Assembly (NCBI RefSeq): GCF_013032505.1
Contig: NZ_WQCG01000002.1
Coordinates: forward strand, 248,001-312,000
DNA from: Ruegeria atlantica
GTDB lineage: Bacteria > Pseudomonadota > Alphaproteobacteria > Rhodobacterales > Rhodobacteraceae
Length of the DNA: 64,000 nucleotides
Direction of reading: 5' to 3'
The notes beneath the pieces were generated by a model. The model saw only the letters and a program-made list of their open reading frames with translations, was not told where the DNA came from and searched no databases. Made by a program: the position numbers and the translations under genes. Shown here one piece after another: positions 1 through 8,880 of this stretch (the stretch's first letter is position 1; the number at the start of each line of letters is the position of its first letter).

Positions 1-13
1 TGATCAGGTTCAT
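1..13 (-). CDS. 5' end of a further leftward gene (only four codons in window)
   Basis: An ATG at 13-11 reads leftward out of the window as Met-Asn-Leu-Ile. A strong ribosome binding site (GGGAGGA) lies about eight bases upstream. The gap from the DUF1185 stop at 102 is short, so this is probably the next gene of the same leftward operon. Nothing can be said about its product. Confidence 0.45.
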
Positions 14-101
14 AACGAATTCCTCCCAATGATCTTTATTCGCGGCCAGTTATCCCGGCTTCTTAAAGTATTGTCAGCCCTAAAGAGCGTAACTGCTACA
101 T

Positions 102-683
102 TCAGCGCAGCCCGTCCTTGCCTTCTGCCTCTTCATTCGTCAGTCCGCCTACGCGTGGCAGCGGCCGTCCGCTGTCCGTCACGGCTACTGCCACCATGAT
201 CTCATTCGCGCGCGGGGCGTCGTTTAGTTGCACCTCAATCCCGTCGAAATGGCTGCGCACGTAGGCCGCGTCCTTGTGACCCAATGGAACGTCCAGCACC
301 TGCCCAGGGCTGCCCATCTTCTTTGACGAGGGCACTAACGCGGCGCCTTTTTCGACTTCTTTTCGCAATGGCGCGCCGAGCTTGGGGTGCAGGATGGCAG
401 CGGCATGTTCCAACTCGCCATTCTCGCCCACCATCGCTGATTTGCCGTAGCTTTCGGCTTGTTCCGGCGCGATGCCAAGGGCCTTGACGCAGCGGCGGCC
501 AAGTAGGGCCCCCAACTCTGCCCCGGTGTCCATCAGGGGTGTCAGATCCTCGACATATTGCCCGGCAAAGGGGTTTTCGATCACGGCCACCGCGACCGCT
601 TTGCGGGTCGCGGGCGAGATCTCACGGCCTGCCTCGATATGGGTTTCTTCAATATTGACGGCGATTTTTCGGATCTTTGTCAT
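102..683 (-). CDS. Amino acid synthesis family (DUF1185) protein, copy A
   Basis: About 193 residues of the PF06684 family, whose members are called amino acid synthesis proteins although no reaction is firmly assigned. It aligns along its whole length with its upstream neighbour: both contain NPFAG near residue 35, a GYGK/SYGK-S-V-GE-GELEHAA/G block, VPSSKK, LDVP, YVRSHFD and NDAPRA-E. I start it at the ATG at 683, which overlaps the TGA of the upstream gene as ATGA and has AGGAGAGG ahead of it; an upstream in-frame start at 713 lies inside that gene. It is the last complete gene of the leftward operon with the molybdenum hydroxylase and 6-hydroxynicotinate reductase-like protein, so a role in the same pathway is likely. 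The function itself is unknown. Confidence 0.85.
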   Translation of the reverse strand: MTKIRKIAVNIEETHIEAGREISPATRKAVAVAVIENPFAGQYVEDLTPLMDTGAELGALLGRRCVKALGIAPEQAESYGKSAMVGENGELEHAAAILHPKLGAPLRKEVEKGAALVPSSKKMGSPGQVLDVPLGHKDAAYVRSHFDGIEVQLNDAPRANEIMVAVAVTDSGRPLPRVGGLTNEEAEGKDGLR

Positions 684-1261
684 CTTAGCCCGTCCTCTCC
701 TTTGATGTCCCAAGCCTCAAGCCCGCCCGAGCGCGAATGCACCCGCGGTCCGGTTGTCATGACCAGAGAAAATGCCAGTTCGCCGGCCCGAGGGGCGTCA
801 TTGCAGCCGACTTCCATGCTATCGAAGTGACTACGTACATATGAGGCGTTGATATGCGTGATTGGAACGTCCAGCCGCGCACCCACGCCGCCGACTTTCT
901 TGGATGAGGGCACAATCGCGTTGGCCGTGCCCAGCAACTGGCGCATCGCGTAGCCGCCGGGGGCGTGCCACAGTGCACCGTGTTCCAGCTCACCGCCTTC
1001 ACCAACCAAGGAACCTTTGCCATAGCCTTGGACGTTTTCCGGACCGCCCAGCATGTCGATCAGGGCTTGTGCCATTTCCAGACCCAGAGGTTTGAGGTCT
1101 TCCATAAAGCCCTGAATTTCGGGTTCGTACCGGCCTGCAAACGGGTTGGCGATCACGGCCATTGCGGCCACTCGCACCAGCGGCGCGTCGGACACCGGTC
1201 CGCCTTCGTGATAAATTTCTTCAAGCGAAAACAGCTTTTTTCGCAGTTGAACGTCAGGCAT
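680..1261 (-). CDS. Amino acid synthesis family (DUF1185) protein, copy B
   Basis: 193 residues, PF06684 family, paralogous to the gene immediately downstream. Shared blocks are NPFAGRYEP, GYGKGSLVGEGGELEHGA, VPSSKKVGG, LDVP, YVRSHFDSMEV and NDAPRAGE. The ATG at 1261 overlaps the end of the UPF0280 gene by eight bases, and its own stop overlaps the next start as ATGA, so translation of the three genes is probably coupled. Two adjacent diverged copies suggest subunits of one hetero-oligomer, which is inference. Conserved Ser-Ser-Lys-Lys, His and Asp/Asn residues would fit a small-molecule enzyme, but no catalytic mechanism can be read from the sequence. Confidence 0.85.
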   Translation of the reverse strand: MPDVQLRKKLFSLEEIYHEGGPVSDAPLVRVAAMAVIANPFAGRYEPEIQGFMEDLKPLGLEMAQALIDMLGGPENVQGYGKGSLVGEGGELEHGALWHAPGGYAMRQLLGTANAIVPSSKKVGGVGARLDVPITHINASYVRSHFDSMEVGCNDAPRAGELAFSLVMTTGPRVHSRSGGLEAWDIKGEDGLR

Positions 1262-2117
1262 TTTCTGGAACCTTCTGAGGGATTGTATTCACCAGCCGGG
1301 ACGCGCCCGCCTGGCAGGAGTGTGCGCCAAGTGACAGATGAGCAGCGGTGATGAAACCGCGCTTCAGCATAGTTTCAGCAGTGTTCAGGCCGTGCGACAG
1401 GGCATCTTGCATGTCATCCGCGGACAGTTGACCGACTGAAACCGGAACGGGTAGGTCGCCCAGATCGCTGTCGTCGTTCAGTTGACTGGCTGGAACCCGC
1501 CGGATGGCCGTATGCCCGGGCAGATCGACCGCATTGGCGATCAAGGTGGCGGCAACATCGGCCATTGCTGTGTTGCTGGCCAGTACTGTCACGCTGTCGG
1601 CGATGCCAAGGCTCAGACTGCGCCCGCCGCAACCCGATGTGGCGATACCGCCAACCTTGTCGTCTGAATGGATGGAAATGCGCCCCAGATCACGCCCATC
1701 AAGCCCTTTCATAGCGATGTGGAATTTCTGACCGTGATCCAAGTGAATAGCGATATCGCCGCCATTATTGACGGACGCGCGATTCAGCGGCGCGGCTTGC
1801 AGCATGGCTGCCAGAATTTCGTCTGCAACGGCTCCTGCAACGGCGGCCATGCGGGTCACGAACACGTTCGAATGGGGACGGGCAGCATCATCCATGCGTC
1901 GCGCCACCGGTCCATTCGGGCGGGTGGCGTCAGCCGTCAAAGGCGATTTCAACAGTGCCAGTTCGTCAACCAAACCTTTCAGGATCGTTTCGAACCTTAC
2001 CCGTGCTGCTTTGAATGCGATATCTTGCGCGCCATCTGCCTCGACGATCAGGTCGATCGGTCCGTGTTGCAGATGCAATCTGCGGCCGCAGGGCAATATG
2101 GAAGAGGTGGGGTGCAT
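1254..2117 (-). CDS. UPF0280 family protein, ApbE-like (possible flavin transferase)
   Basis: 287 residues, UPF0280 family. The centre carries motifs reminiscent of the ApbE FMN-transferase fold: an NNGGD block at residues 117-121, GIATSG at 157-162 and a T-A-M-A-D-V-A-A-T run near 183-191. ApbE proteins attach FMN covalently to threonine in partner proteins; UPF0280 members have no settled activity. The gene lies six bases after the stop of the 6-hydroxynicotinate reductase-like gene, and its end overlaps the DUF1185 copy B start by eight bases. The context suggests maturation of, or a step next to, that reductase. Family assignment is firm; the flavinylation role is inference. Confidence 0.8.
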   Translation of the reverse strand: MHPTSSILPCGRRLHLQHGPIDLIVEADGAQDIAFKAARVRFETILKGLVDELALLKSPLTADATRPNGPVARRMDDAARPHSNVFVTRMAAVAGAVADEILAAMLQAAPLNRASVNNGGDIAIHLDHGQKFHIAMKGLDGRDLGRISIHSDDKVGGIATSGCGGRSLSLGIADSVTVLASNTAMADVAATLIANAVDLPGHTAIRRVPASQLNDDSDLGDLPVPVSVGQLSADDMQDALSHGLNTAETMLKRGFITAAHLSLGAHSCQAGASRLVNTIPQKVPENA

Positions 2118-2123
2118 CCGGCC

Positions 2124-3617
2124 TTATGCTCCTTTTGCCCAGCGATAATTTTTCGAAGACATCGGGTCGGGTTGGTTTTCGAACTGATCCACCTTGCGGG
2201 TTTCGTCCGAGACAACCTCGGAAACCGGCTTGATCTCCTCCATGTGTCCGCCCAGCGTGCCATAGTCACTGACACGCATTGTGAACTCGATAGGTGCGAC
2301 CAGCGCCGGTGTTGGCACGTACCCGAACGATCCGGTGGGCATATCCAGAACATCAACCATCACTGTGATACCGCCGCCGGGCCAAACATAAGCCTCGGCC
2401 CCGCCACAGGACACAAAGGTCAGTGAGTCCTTGACGGATTTCGTAAGACGAACCGGGTTTTCTGTGACACCAGCCCGCAAGCTGCCGCCTGCGCCACCCA
2501 TGAACAGAACCGAACAGACCGATGGTTCGCAGTTTTCGGCGATTAACTCGGCAGAGGCTTTCAGGGCCGGGGGAACCTCAACAGGCTGAGGTTTCAAGTC
2601 GGCATCCAGTTCAAAATAGCCATATTGCTCGCCGGTGGTGGATACCATTAGCAGGCTCATACCTTCACGCGCGAATTTCGGATTGAAATCGCCCAGAATT
2701 TTCAGCGGATCCTCTATATCCGTACCGCCCCAGCCGGTGCCGGGCTCTGCGACCTGAAAATACCGACCCGGAGTCGAACGGCGGCCATTGATCTTGATGC
2801 CGGTGGGTTCGACATCCAGCATTTTGCCTGCCTGATGCTCGGACAGGACGCCGGTGATGTGGTCGTCGACCACCACCACATCGTCTACATGTTCAATCCA
2901 CTGCTTGGCGAACATCCCGATTGTGGCCGAGCCGCAACCCACCCGCATCAGTTTTTCCTCAACCCCGTTGATGATGGGCGCATTGCCAGCCTGAACAATA
3001 ACCGCGGTTTCGTGTTCTTCCTCACCGATCACCATCTCGACGGCTTCGCGGTTGCAAAGTCGAAGTAGCGCATCGCAGGTGACCCGACCCTCTTTTTTGC
3101 TGCCGCCGGTCAGGTGCTCCACACCGCCCAGGGACAACATCTTCGACCCATATTCCGACGTCATAACATGCCCGACAGGCTCCCCATTCACTCGGACAAC
3201 ATCGCGCTCGTGGCCGATATGACGATCGGTGTCGATCTTCACCTTAACGCCGCAATACGAGAAAATCCCTTCGGTCACGACGGTGACCATGTCCACGCCA
3301 GCAACGTCCTGACTGACTATGAAGGGTGCAGGCTTGTAGTCGGGATAGGTTGTGCCCGCACCAACGGCGGTCACAAAGGGCCGTCTGCCCTGCACGATGT
3401 CGCCGTCCCAGTCTTCGGGGCCTTTGCCATCCTTCAGAAAAGGGACAAGCCGTTTGTCTTCTGCGCTTTCGATGATGGTCAGCGCATCCAGGCGGACCAG
3501 ATCGCCACCATGGTTGGCATAGCGGTCGCAAGCTCCGGCTTTGCCGTCCGCGATATAGCACATCACCGGGCAAGCATCGCAGCGGATCTTCTCAGGAGCG
3601 GCGCGTTCAGTTGCCAT
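2124..3617 (-). CDS. 6-hydroxynicotinate reductase-like Fe-S protein
   Basis: 497 residues. The N-terminus has a cysteine cluster (Cys13, Cys16, Cys20, Cys30) suited to an Fe-S cluster. The rest resembles proteins annotated as 6-hydroxynicotinate reductase, the enzyme of anaerobic nicotinate fermentation in Eubacterium barkeri that reduces 6-hydroxynicotinate to 1,4,5,6-tetrahydro-6-oxonicotinate with ferredoxin. Glycine-rich blocks (CGSATIG, FMGGAGGSLRAG, SCGGAEAYVWPGGG) may hold cofactors. The ATG at 3617 overlaps the end of the molybdenum enzyme gene by eleven bases and has AAGGAA ahead of it. Sitting right after a molybdo-hydroxylase, it fits ring hydroxylation followed by partial ring reduction. 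In this probably aerobic organism the true substrate may be another hydroxypyridine or hydroxylated heterocycle. Confidence 0.75.
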   Translation of the reverse strand: MATERAAPEKIRCDACPVMCYIADGKAGACDRYANHGGDLVRLDALTIIESAEDKRLVPFLKDGKGPEDWDGDIVQGRRPFVTAVGAGTTYPDYKPAPFIVSQDVAGVDMVTVVTEGIFSYCGVKVKIDTDRHIGHERDVVRVNGEPVGHVMTSEYGSKMLSLGGVEHLTGGSKKEGRVTCDALLRLCNREAVEMVIGEEEHETAVIVQAGNAPIINGVEEKLMRVGCGSATIGMFAKQWIEHVDDVVVVDDHITGVLSEHQAGKMLDVEPTGIKINGRRSTPGRYFQVAEPGTGWGGTDIEDPLKILGDFNPKFAREGMSLLMVSTTGEQYGYFELDADLKPQPVEVPPALKASAELIAENCEPSVCSVLFMGGAGGSLRAGVTENPVRLTKSVKDSLTFVSCGGAEAYVWPGGGITVMVDVLDMPTGSFGYVPTPALVAPIEFTMRVSDYGTLGGHMEEIKPVSEVVSDETRKVDQFENQPDPMSSKNYRWAKGA

Positions 3618-6357
3618 CTGTCAGTTCCTTGATTGCTGCGCGCAGTTTTGCAGGCGTGGCAGGACCTTGGGTCAGCCGAACGCCGGAGGCGCGCTTGATT
3701 GCGTTGAAAAGGGCCGGGGCCGTCGGGATCAGCACGTGCTCTCCCAGGCCCTTGGCGCCGTAGGGCCCGTGGGCATCCTCTTCCTCGATAATCAGAGTTT
3801 CGATCGGAGGGATGTCTCCAATAGTCGGGATCAGATAGTCGTGCAGGTTCTCGGTAAGGCCGGGCAAGTACTCTTCCATTAGCGCCATGCCCAGACCCTG
3901 CGCGATGCCGCCTTGCACTTGGCCTTCGACCAGCATCGGGTTGATCGCTTTTCCGACGTCATGGGCGGCTACGAATTTGATCGGCTTCACTGTGCCGAGT
4001 TTTGTGTCCACCTCGACCACGGCCAAGTGCGCTGCATAGCCGAACTGAGCATAAGGAATTCCCTGACCGTTCTCATCCAGCGGTTTTGTGGGCGGATCAT
4101 AGGTTTCTTCGGCACGCAGAACGTAACCTTCGGTGTCGGGCTCCAGCGTGGTCAGATCGATCGTATGTTGCTGCCCGTTGTCGTTTACGACAATTGCACC
4201 TGCGCGCAATGAAATCATGGCATCTGACCCGGCGTTCACGCGGGACAGTATCTGAGCCCGCATCGCTTCGCCCGACAAACGTGATGCACTGCCGGATACA
4301 TATGTCTGACGCGAGGCCGAGGTCTTGCCCGCATCCGGTGTCACATCCGTATCGGCGCCGATGATTTGAATCTGCGCAACCGGAACCCCAAGAGCGGTGG
4401 CAAAGATTTGGGTTATTACAGTATTAGCGCCCTGGCCGATATCCATCGCCCCTTGGTGCAGGACCAAACTGCCATCGGGCCGGATGCCCGACTTTATCGT
4501 CGACGGGTTCGGCAGCGAGGTGTTGCCACACCCGTACCAGCCTGCCGCCAATCCGACACCGCGCTTTAACGTGTTATTTTTTGCGTTGAATGCCTTGGCC
4601 GTTTTGCTTTCCTTGGTCCATGCGGGACGCAGCGCTTCGAGGCAGGCGCGAACGCCGACACCCTGTTCGAATATCTGTCCGCAAACAGTGGGTACTCCGT
4701 TTTCCAGCGCATTGTTAATGCGGAATTCAAGCGGGTCGATTCCCAGTTTGTCCGCCAATTCGTCAAACAGGCATTCCTGCGCAATAGCAGACTGTGGCAC
4801 GCCAAACCCACGGAATGCGCCGGATGGCGGACAATTAGTATGGATGCCTTTGGCTTCGGCGCGGTAATCGGTGATTTTGTACGGCCCCGAGGCATGAACT
4901 GGCACCCGGTTGGCCACGGTCGGACCCCAGCTGGCATAAGCGCCTGTGTTGAATAGCCCGTCAAAGGTCATTCCACTGATGCGACCCTCCTTGGTTGCCC
5001 CGATCTTGACCCGCAGGTCGGATGGGTGGCGTTTGGTGGTGGACTGCATGGACTCGGTCCGTGAGTACGTCAGTCGCACCGGTTTGCCGGTTTTGAGCGC
5101 GGCAAGCGCAAGGTATGGCTGCACCGAGATATCCAGTTTCGAACCGAACCCGCCACCGACACCGGTCGGGGCAATACGGATTTGATCGCGCGGCATGCCC
5201 AAAATGATCTCAAGCGCATCCAGATCCATCACCGGAGCTTGCGTGCAAGCGTGAACCTCTACCCGACCGTTCACGATCTCGGCGAAACCGGCCTCGGGCT
5301 CGATATACCCATGCTCGACAAAGCCCGAGCGGAAATGGCCCTCGACAACGACCTCAGCGTTGTCCAGAGCGGTTTCTGGTGCGCCGCATTTCACGAAGCC
5401 GCCACACATGACATTGCCGTCGCGGTCTTGATGCAGCTGTGCGGCCTCAGACGTCATTGCGTGAAATGATTCCAGCGCGGCGGGGCGTTCTTCCCACGTT
5501 ACTGGAAAACTTGCTGGGTCGAATGTTGCCAGAACCTCGGGCAGGCCAACTATGGCGGCCACGGCCTCGCCACGGAAACGAGCCTCGGTTTCCGCAAAGA
5601 CGGGTTGGTCTGCAAAATCCGGAATGACGCCAAAAACATTGCGTCCGAGGATGTCGATTGCGGTCAGGACCGCCTCGATCCCCGGCGTGGCTTTGGTCCA
5701 TGCGTCCAGATCGCCAAACGAAAATCCGGCCCGGTGATAAGGGGAGCGGATGACATGGATCTCAAGCGTGCCCGCCGGGGCTACATCGTCGCCGAACAGC
5801 TCTGCACCTGTTACTTTGTCGCTCCCGTCTACGCGCCAGATCGCGTCGCCCGCATGTCCTGCGGTCGCTTGTGGCAGTGCAGGCGCTCCAGCGGCGACAA
5901 CGGCGTCGATAATTTTGCGATAGCCTGTGCAGCGGCACAAAACGCCGCCAAGGGCATCCTGAACTTGTTCGGTTTCTGGCTCTGGTGTCTCACGCAACAG
6001 TGCAACCGCGGCAGTCATCATGCCAGGTGTGCAGATTCCGCACTGTGCGGCACCGTGGTTTTGAAAGCTGATTGTCAGTCGCTTGGCAATCTGATCATCC
6101 CGTGTCAGTCCAGACACCGTTTCCACTGATCGCCCAGCGGCCTGTTGCGCCGGAACAAGACAGGCGCAGACCGGGTCACCATCAATCAGAACGGTGCACG
6201 CACCGCAGTCGCCGGCATTGCACCCGATTTTAACGTCGCGAGCCGATAGCCGCTCTCGGAGCATTTCCGAAAGGCGTTCACCTACACGCGGCACCGCGCT
6301 GACAGGGGTGCCGTTCAGAGTGAATTCCGTCGTGACGTCGTCCGCGCGCTTATCCAT
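3607..6357 (-). CDS. Fused [2Fe-2S]/molybdopterin hydroxylase, xanthine dehydrogenase family
   Basis: 916 residues from the ATG at 6357, which overlaps the FAD-subunit gene by eight bases; a longer in-frame extension to 6504 lies inside that gene and is rejected. Residues about 8-80 form a plant-type [2Fe-2S] ferredoxin domain (Cys46, Cys51, Cys54, Cys64 or Cys66). Residues 100-150 form the second [2Fe-2S] domain (Cys106, Cys109, Cys141, Cys143). From about 165 on it is the molybdopterin-binding large subunit, with VGGGFGSK, a GAFRGFG block and, near the C-terminus, GAKGLGEHV with the probable catalytic glutamate. Such enzymes hydroxylate N-heterocycles or aldehydes with water as oxygen donor. 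With the FAD subunit upstream and the 6-hydroxynicotinate reductase-like gene downstream, a heteroaromatic carboxylate is the best guess for substrate. Fusion of small and large subunits occurs in the family but is less usual. Confidence 0.88.
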   Translation of the reverse strand: MDKRADDVTTEFTLNGTPVSAVPRVGERLSEMLRERLSARDVKIGCNAGDCGACTVLIDGDPVCACLVPAQQAAGRSVETVSGLTRDDQIAKRLTISFQNHGAAQCGICTPGMMTAAVALLRETPEPETEQVQDALGGVLCRCTGYRKIIDAVVAAGAPALPQATAGHAGDAIWRVDGSDKVTGAELFGDDVAPAGTLEIHVIRSPYHRAGFSFGDLDAWTKATPGIEAVLTAIDILGRNVFGVIPDFADQPVFAETEARFRGEAVAAIVGLPEVLATFDPASFPVTWEERPAALESFHAMTSEAAQLHQDRDGNVMCGGFVKCGAPETALDNAEVVVEGHFRSGFVEHGYIEPEAGFAEIVNGRVEVHACTQAPVMDLDALEIILGMPRDQIRIAPTGVGGGFGSKLDISVQPYLALAALKTGKPVRLTYSRTESMQSTTKRHPSDLRVKIGATKEGRISGMTFDGLFNTGAYASWGPTVANRVPVHASGPYKITDYRAEAKGIHTNCPPSGAFRGFGVPQSAIAQECLFDELADKLGIDPLEFRINNALENGVPTVCGQIFEQGVGVRACLEALRPAWTKESKTAKAFNAKNNTLKRGVGLAAGWYGCGNTSLPNPSTIKSGIRPDGSLVLHQGAMDIGQGANTVITQIFATALGVPVAQIQIIGADTDVTPDAGKTSASRQTYVSGSASRLSGEAMRAQILSRVNAGSDAMISLRAGAIVVNDNGQQHTIDLTTLEPDTEGYVLRAEETYDPPTKPLDENGQGIPYAQFGYAAHLAVVEVDTKLGTVKPIKFVAAHDVGKAINPMLVEGQVQGGIAQGLGMALMEEYLPGLTENLHDYLIPTIGDIPPIETLIIEEEDAHGPYGAKGLGEHVLIPTAPALFNAIKRASGVRLTQGPATPAKLRAAIKELTDGN

Positions 6358-7183
6358 GGAAACGTCCCGCTTCTGCGATTGCACGGACGCATTGCTCGGC
6401 CACTGCGTCCAATCGGAATGCGGCATCCCCGCGGACGTCATCAATCGGGCTGAGCGGAGCCAAATGGCCTGATGAGACTTCAACGGCTTCAGGCGTTTTG
6501 CCAATTAGGTCTGCTTCGAGGCTAAGCAACCTTTGCGCCACGGCGGAGGCAGCCCCTACGGCGACGCGGGCATAGTTGATCTGGCAGTTTTCATCCAGGC
6601 CGATGATGACCGATGTCATCGTGATTGAAATGACTAGGTAGCGCCGCGCGCCGAGTTTCTCGAAATGGCCAACAGTTCCTTTGGGTGGATCGGGCAGGTA
6701 AATCGCAGTCACAATTTCATCATCGGACAGCGCCGTTTTCCGCACGCCGGTTATGAACTCTGACATTGGAACTTCGCGGAAGCCTCGGATCGAGCCAAGT
6801 TCGACGCTGGCATCAAGCGTAAGCAACGGTGGCACGCCGTCCGCAGCAGGAGAGGCGTTGCACAGGTTCCCTGCGATCGTTCCACTGTTTTGGATTTGAA
6901 GGCTGCCGACTTCAAGGGCGGCCATTTGCAGCCCTCTGAATGCGGTGGGCAGATCGGCACGGGCTATGTCTGTCCAGGTTGTAGCGGCCCCGATTCTCCA
7001 ACGACTATCTGAAAGATTGATACCCGAGATGCCGTCAATCCTTGTGACGTCCAAGATATCAGTGTGCAGTTCATGGCGTTGCCTGGACGGAAAAAAGTCA
7101 GTGCCGCCAGCTACAACCGTCAGATCATGAGTGGTCAGCAAATCAAACGCATCGTCGAGCGTATTGGGAGAGAGATACCGCAA
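6350..7183 (-). CDS. FAD-binding subunit of molybdopterin hydroxylase (CoxM-like)
   Basis: 277 residues of the FAD_binding_5 / CO dehydrogenase flavoprotein family. The FAD loops are visible as VVAGGTDFFP near the N-terminus and SGTIAGNLCNASPAAD in the middle. The protein carries electrons from the [2Fe-2S]/Mo subunit to an acceptor. I place the start at the TTG at 7183: it gives the usual family start (L-R-Y-L-S-P) and has AGGA eight bases upstream. An in-frame TTG at 7222 gives thirteen more residues but has no ribosome binding site. It is the first gene of the leftward operon and diverges from the ABC importer, so both operons are probably controlled from the 7184-7562 region. Confidence 0.85.
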   Translation of the reverse strand: MRYLSPNTLDDAFDLLTTHDLTVVAGGTDFFPSRQRHELHTDILDVTRIDGISGINLSDSRWRIGAATTWTDIARADLPTAFRGLQMAALEVGSLQIQNSGTIAGNLCNASPAADGVPPLLTLDASVELGSIRGFREVPMSEFITGVRKTALSDDEIVTAIYLPDPPKGTVGHFEKLGARRYLVISITMTSVIIGLDENCQINYARVAVGAASAVAQRLLSLEADLIGKTPEAVEVSSGHLAPLSPIDDVRGDAAFRLDAVAEQCVRAIAEAGRFHG

Positions 7184-7562
7184 AGTGTCTGTCCTGATGA
7201 GAAATTTCTCGTTAGTACACAAATGATATTACGCGAAGAAAAAAAATGTCAACGATTTGTTTGAATCGATTTGGTTTCCGCCTGTAGATCAGTGCGCATC
7301 TGAACATAGGGTTTTAAATAATTCGGTCTTGCCCTTTATTTTTAAAGAAAATTGGGGCGCGTTCACTCTAATTGTGATGAAACTATTCATTTTGCTGACG
7401 CACTGCCGAATTTGTTTCGCGAACGTTATGAAGTTCTCAACTTCGTCAGTAATTCATTGACACACTAACAAACAGCCATGAGTATAGTGATCGATCACTC
7501 ACCTAAGTGTGGATCGTACGACAGGCTGAAACCTACCGCCTGCTGTCAACAGGGAGGAAGAA
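7184..7562. promoter_or_regulatory. Divergent promoter region between hydroxylase operon and ABC importer
   Basis: About 380 bases without a gene, clearly more AT-rich than the flanks. It contains the outward-facing starts of two operons, a TTGACA hexamer at 7457-7462 facing right, the perfect palindrome at 7486-7499, and a strong GGGAGGAAG ribosome binding site just before 7563. I see no second regulator-like repeat on the leftward side. Confidence 0.6.
7486..7499. promoter_or_regulatory. Operator, perfect 14-bp palindrome AGTGATCGATCACT
   Basis: A perfect 14-base palindrome 64 bases before the importer start. It overlaps a TATAGT that could serve as a -10 box and begins 29 bases after the T of a TTGACA. 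The same motif recurs with at most one outer mismatch plus a central difference at 14286, 17858 and 29241, always upstream of genes of this catabolic locus. Size and symmetry fit a TetR-family repressor site. Confidence 0.65.
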
Positions 7563-8807
7563 ATGAATAAGTTCAATTTGATGATGGCGTCCGCGCTTGC
7601 CGCTGGTCTCGTCGCGGGGGTGGCCGCGGCACAGGAAAAAATACGAATCGCGTTCATTGATCCGCTATCCGGGCCGTTTGCGACAACGGGAACCCAAGGT
7701 CTGGCGATCTATCGCCACAGCGTTAAAGAATTGGTGAATGAACCCGGCGCCTTGCTGAATGGGCAGGCCGAGTTCGAGATGGTGCCCTTCGACAACAAGA
7801 TCAGCGCCAAGGAATCCCTCATCCAGCTTCAGGTTGCAATGGATCAGGGCATTCGCATCATAGCCCAGGGCGCATCATCCGGTGTGGCAAATGCGCTGAC
7901 CGAAGCCGTCGCTAAGCATAACCGCCGTAATCCTGATGATCCCGTTATCTTCCTCAATCATTCGGCTGTTGACCCTGCGTTGACCAATGACAAGTGCCAG
8001 TTTTGGCATTTCCGCTTCGACGCCAATGCTGACATCAAAATGGACGCGCTGACTGACGACATTGCGGCCAACCCAGACATCAAAAAGGTCTACGTGATCG
8101 GTCAGGACTATTCTTTTGGCAAGGCCGTTGCTGCGGCAGCGCAGCGCTTCCTAAAAGAAAAGCGCCCCGACATCGAGATTGTCGGGAACGAGTTGCACCC
8201 GATCGGTAAGGTCAAAGACTTCACACCTTACGCGCGCAAGATTGTCGGTTCAGGTGCAGATGCCGTGATCACTGGGAACTGGGGCGGAGATATGGTCGGT
8301 CTGGGCAAGGCGGTTATGGGTGCTGGTTTCGACAAGCCGATCTACACCTACTATGGCGCAACGTCGGGTATTACCGCAGCCTTTGGTGAGGAAGGTGATG
8401 GTATCGTCAAGCTGGTTGGCGCGGGTCAGGTGAACCCGGCCCCGACGCCAGAAGCGCAAGAGTTCATCGAGGCCTTTTACGTTAACTTCCCGGATCTGGA
8501 TTTCGGTCAGCCACAGATGGCGAATGTCGCACCGATGCTAGCCGCCGCAATTAACGAAGTTGGCAATGCGACAGACATCAAAGCAATCGCTTACGCGCTG
8601 GAAGGCATGGAGTACGACAGCATCGTCACCGGCAAGACCGTAATGCGTGAAAGCGATCACCAGACAATCCAGACTGTGACGGTACAGGGTCAGACACCTG
8701 GGGCCGCTTTTGAATACGACAAATCTGGCCGCGGTATGGTTGCCGAGACTGTTGTCGAACTGGCGTCCAATGACTCGGCAACCACGTGCGAGATGAAGCG
8801 CCCATAA
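7563..8807 (+). CDS. ABC transporter substrate-binding protein, branched-chain amino acid type
   Basis: 414 residues with a signal peptide (about 1-23, ending AAAQE) and a type I periplasmic binding fold of the Peripla_BP_6/LivK family, starting IRIAFIDPLSGPFA. It captures the substrate in the periplasm for the downstream permeases. Relatives bind amino acids but also aromatic acids, ureides and other small acids, so the ligand cannot be read from the family. A strong GGGAGGAAG site precedes the ATG. It is the first gene of a five-gene importer operon with a repressor-like palindrome in its promoter. A hairpin follows the gene and may stabilise its message. Confidence 0.88.
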   Translation: MNKFNLMMASALAAGLVAGVAAAQEKIRIAFIDPLSGPFATTGTQGLAIYRHSVKELVNEPGALLNGQAEFEMVPFDNKISAKESLIQLQVAMDQGIRIIAQGASSGVANALTEAVAKHNRRNPDDPVIFLNHSAVDPALTNDKCQFWHFRFDANADIKMDALTDDIAANPDIKKVYVIGQDYSFGKAVAAAAQRFLKEKRPDIEIVGNELHPIGKVKDFTPYARKIVGSGADAVITGNWGGDMVGLGKAVMGAGFDKPIYTYYGATSGITAAFGEEGDGIVKLVGAGQVNPAPTPEAQEFIEAFYVNFPDLDFGQPQMANVAPMLAAAINEVGNATDIKAIAYALEGMEYDSIVTGKTVMRESDHQTIQTVTVQGQTPGAAFEYDKSGRGMVAETVVELASNDSATTCEMKRP

Positions 8808-8825
8808 CTCTCTTACCCCTCTGTT

Positions 8826-8850
8826 GGTCCGTCCGAATGCCGGGCGGGCC
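8826..8850 (+). repeat. Intercistronic hairpin after the binding-protein gene
   Basis: Ten-base arms (8826-8835 and 8841-8850, two G-U pairs) around a five-base loop, with no T run. It lies between the binding protein and the first permease, where it could raise the stability of the upstream message or reduce read-through. Confidence 0.5.
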
Positions 8851-8880
8851 ACCACTCAAAAAATTGCAGGGAGACACGTA

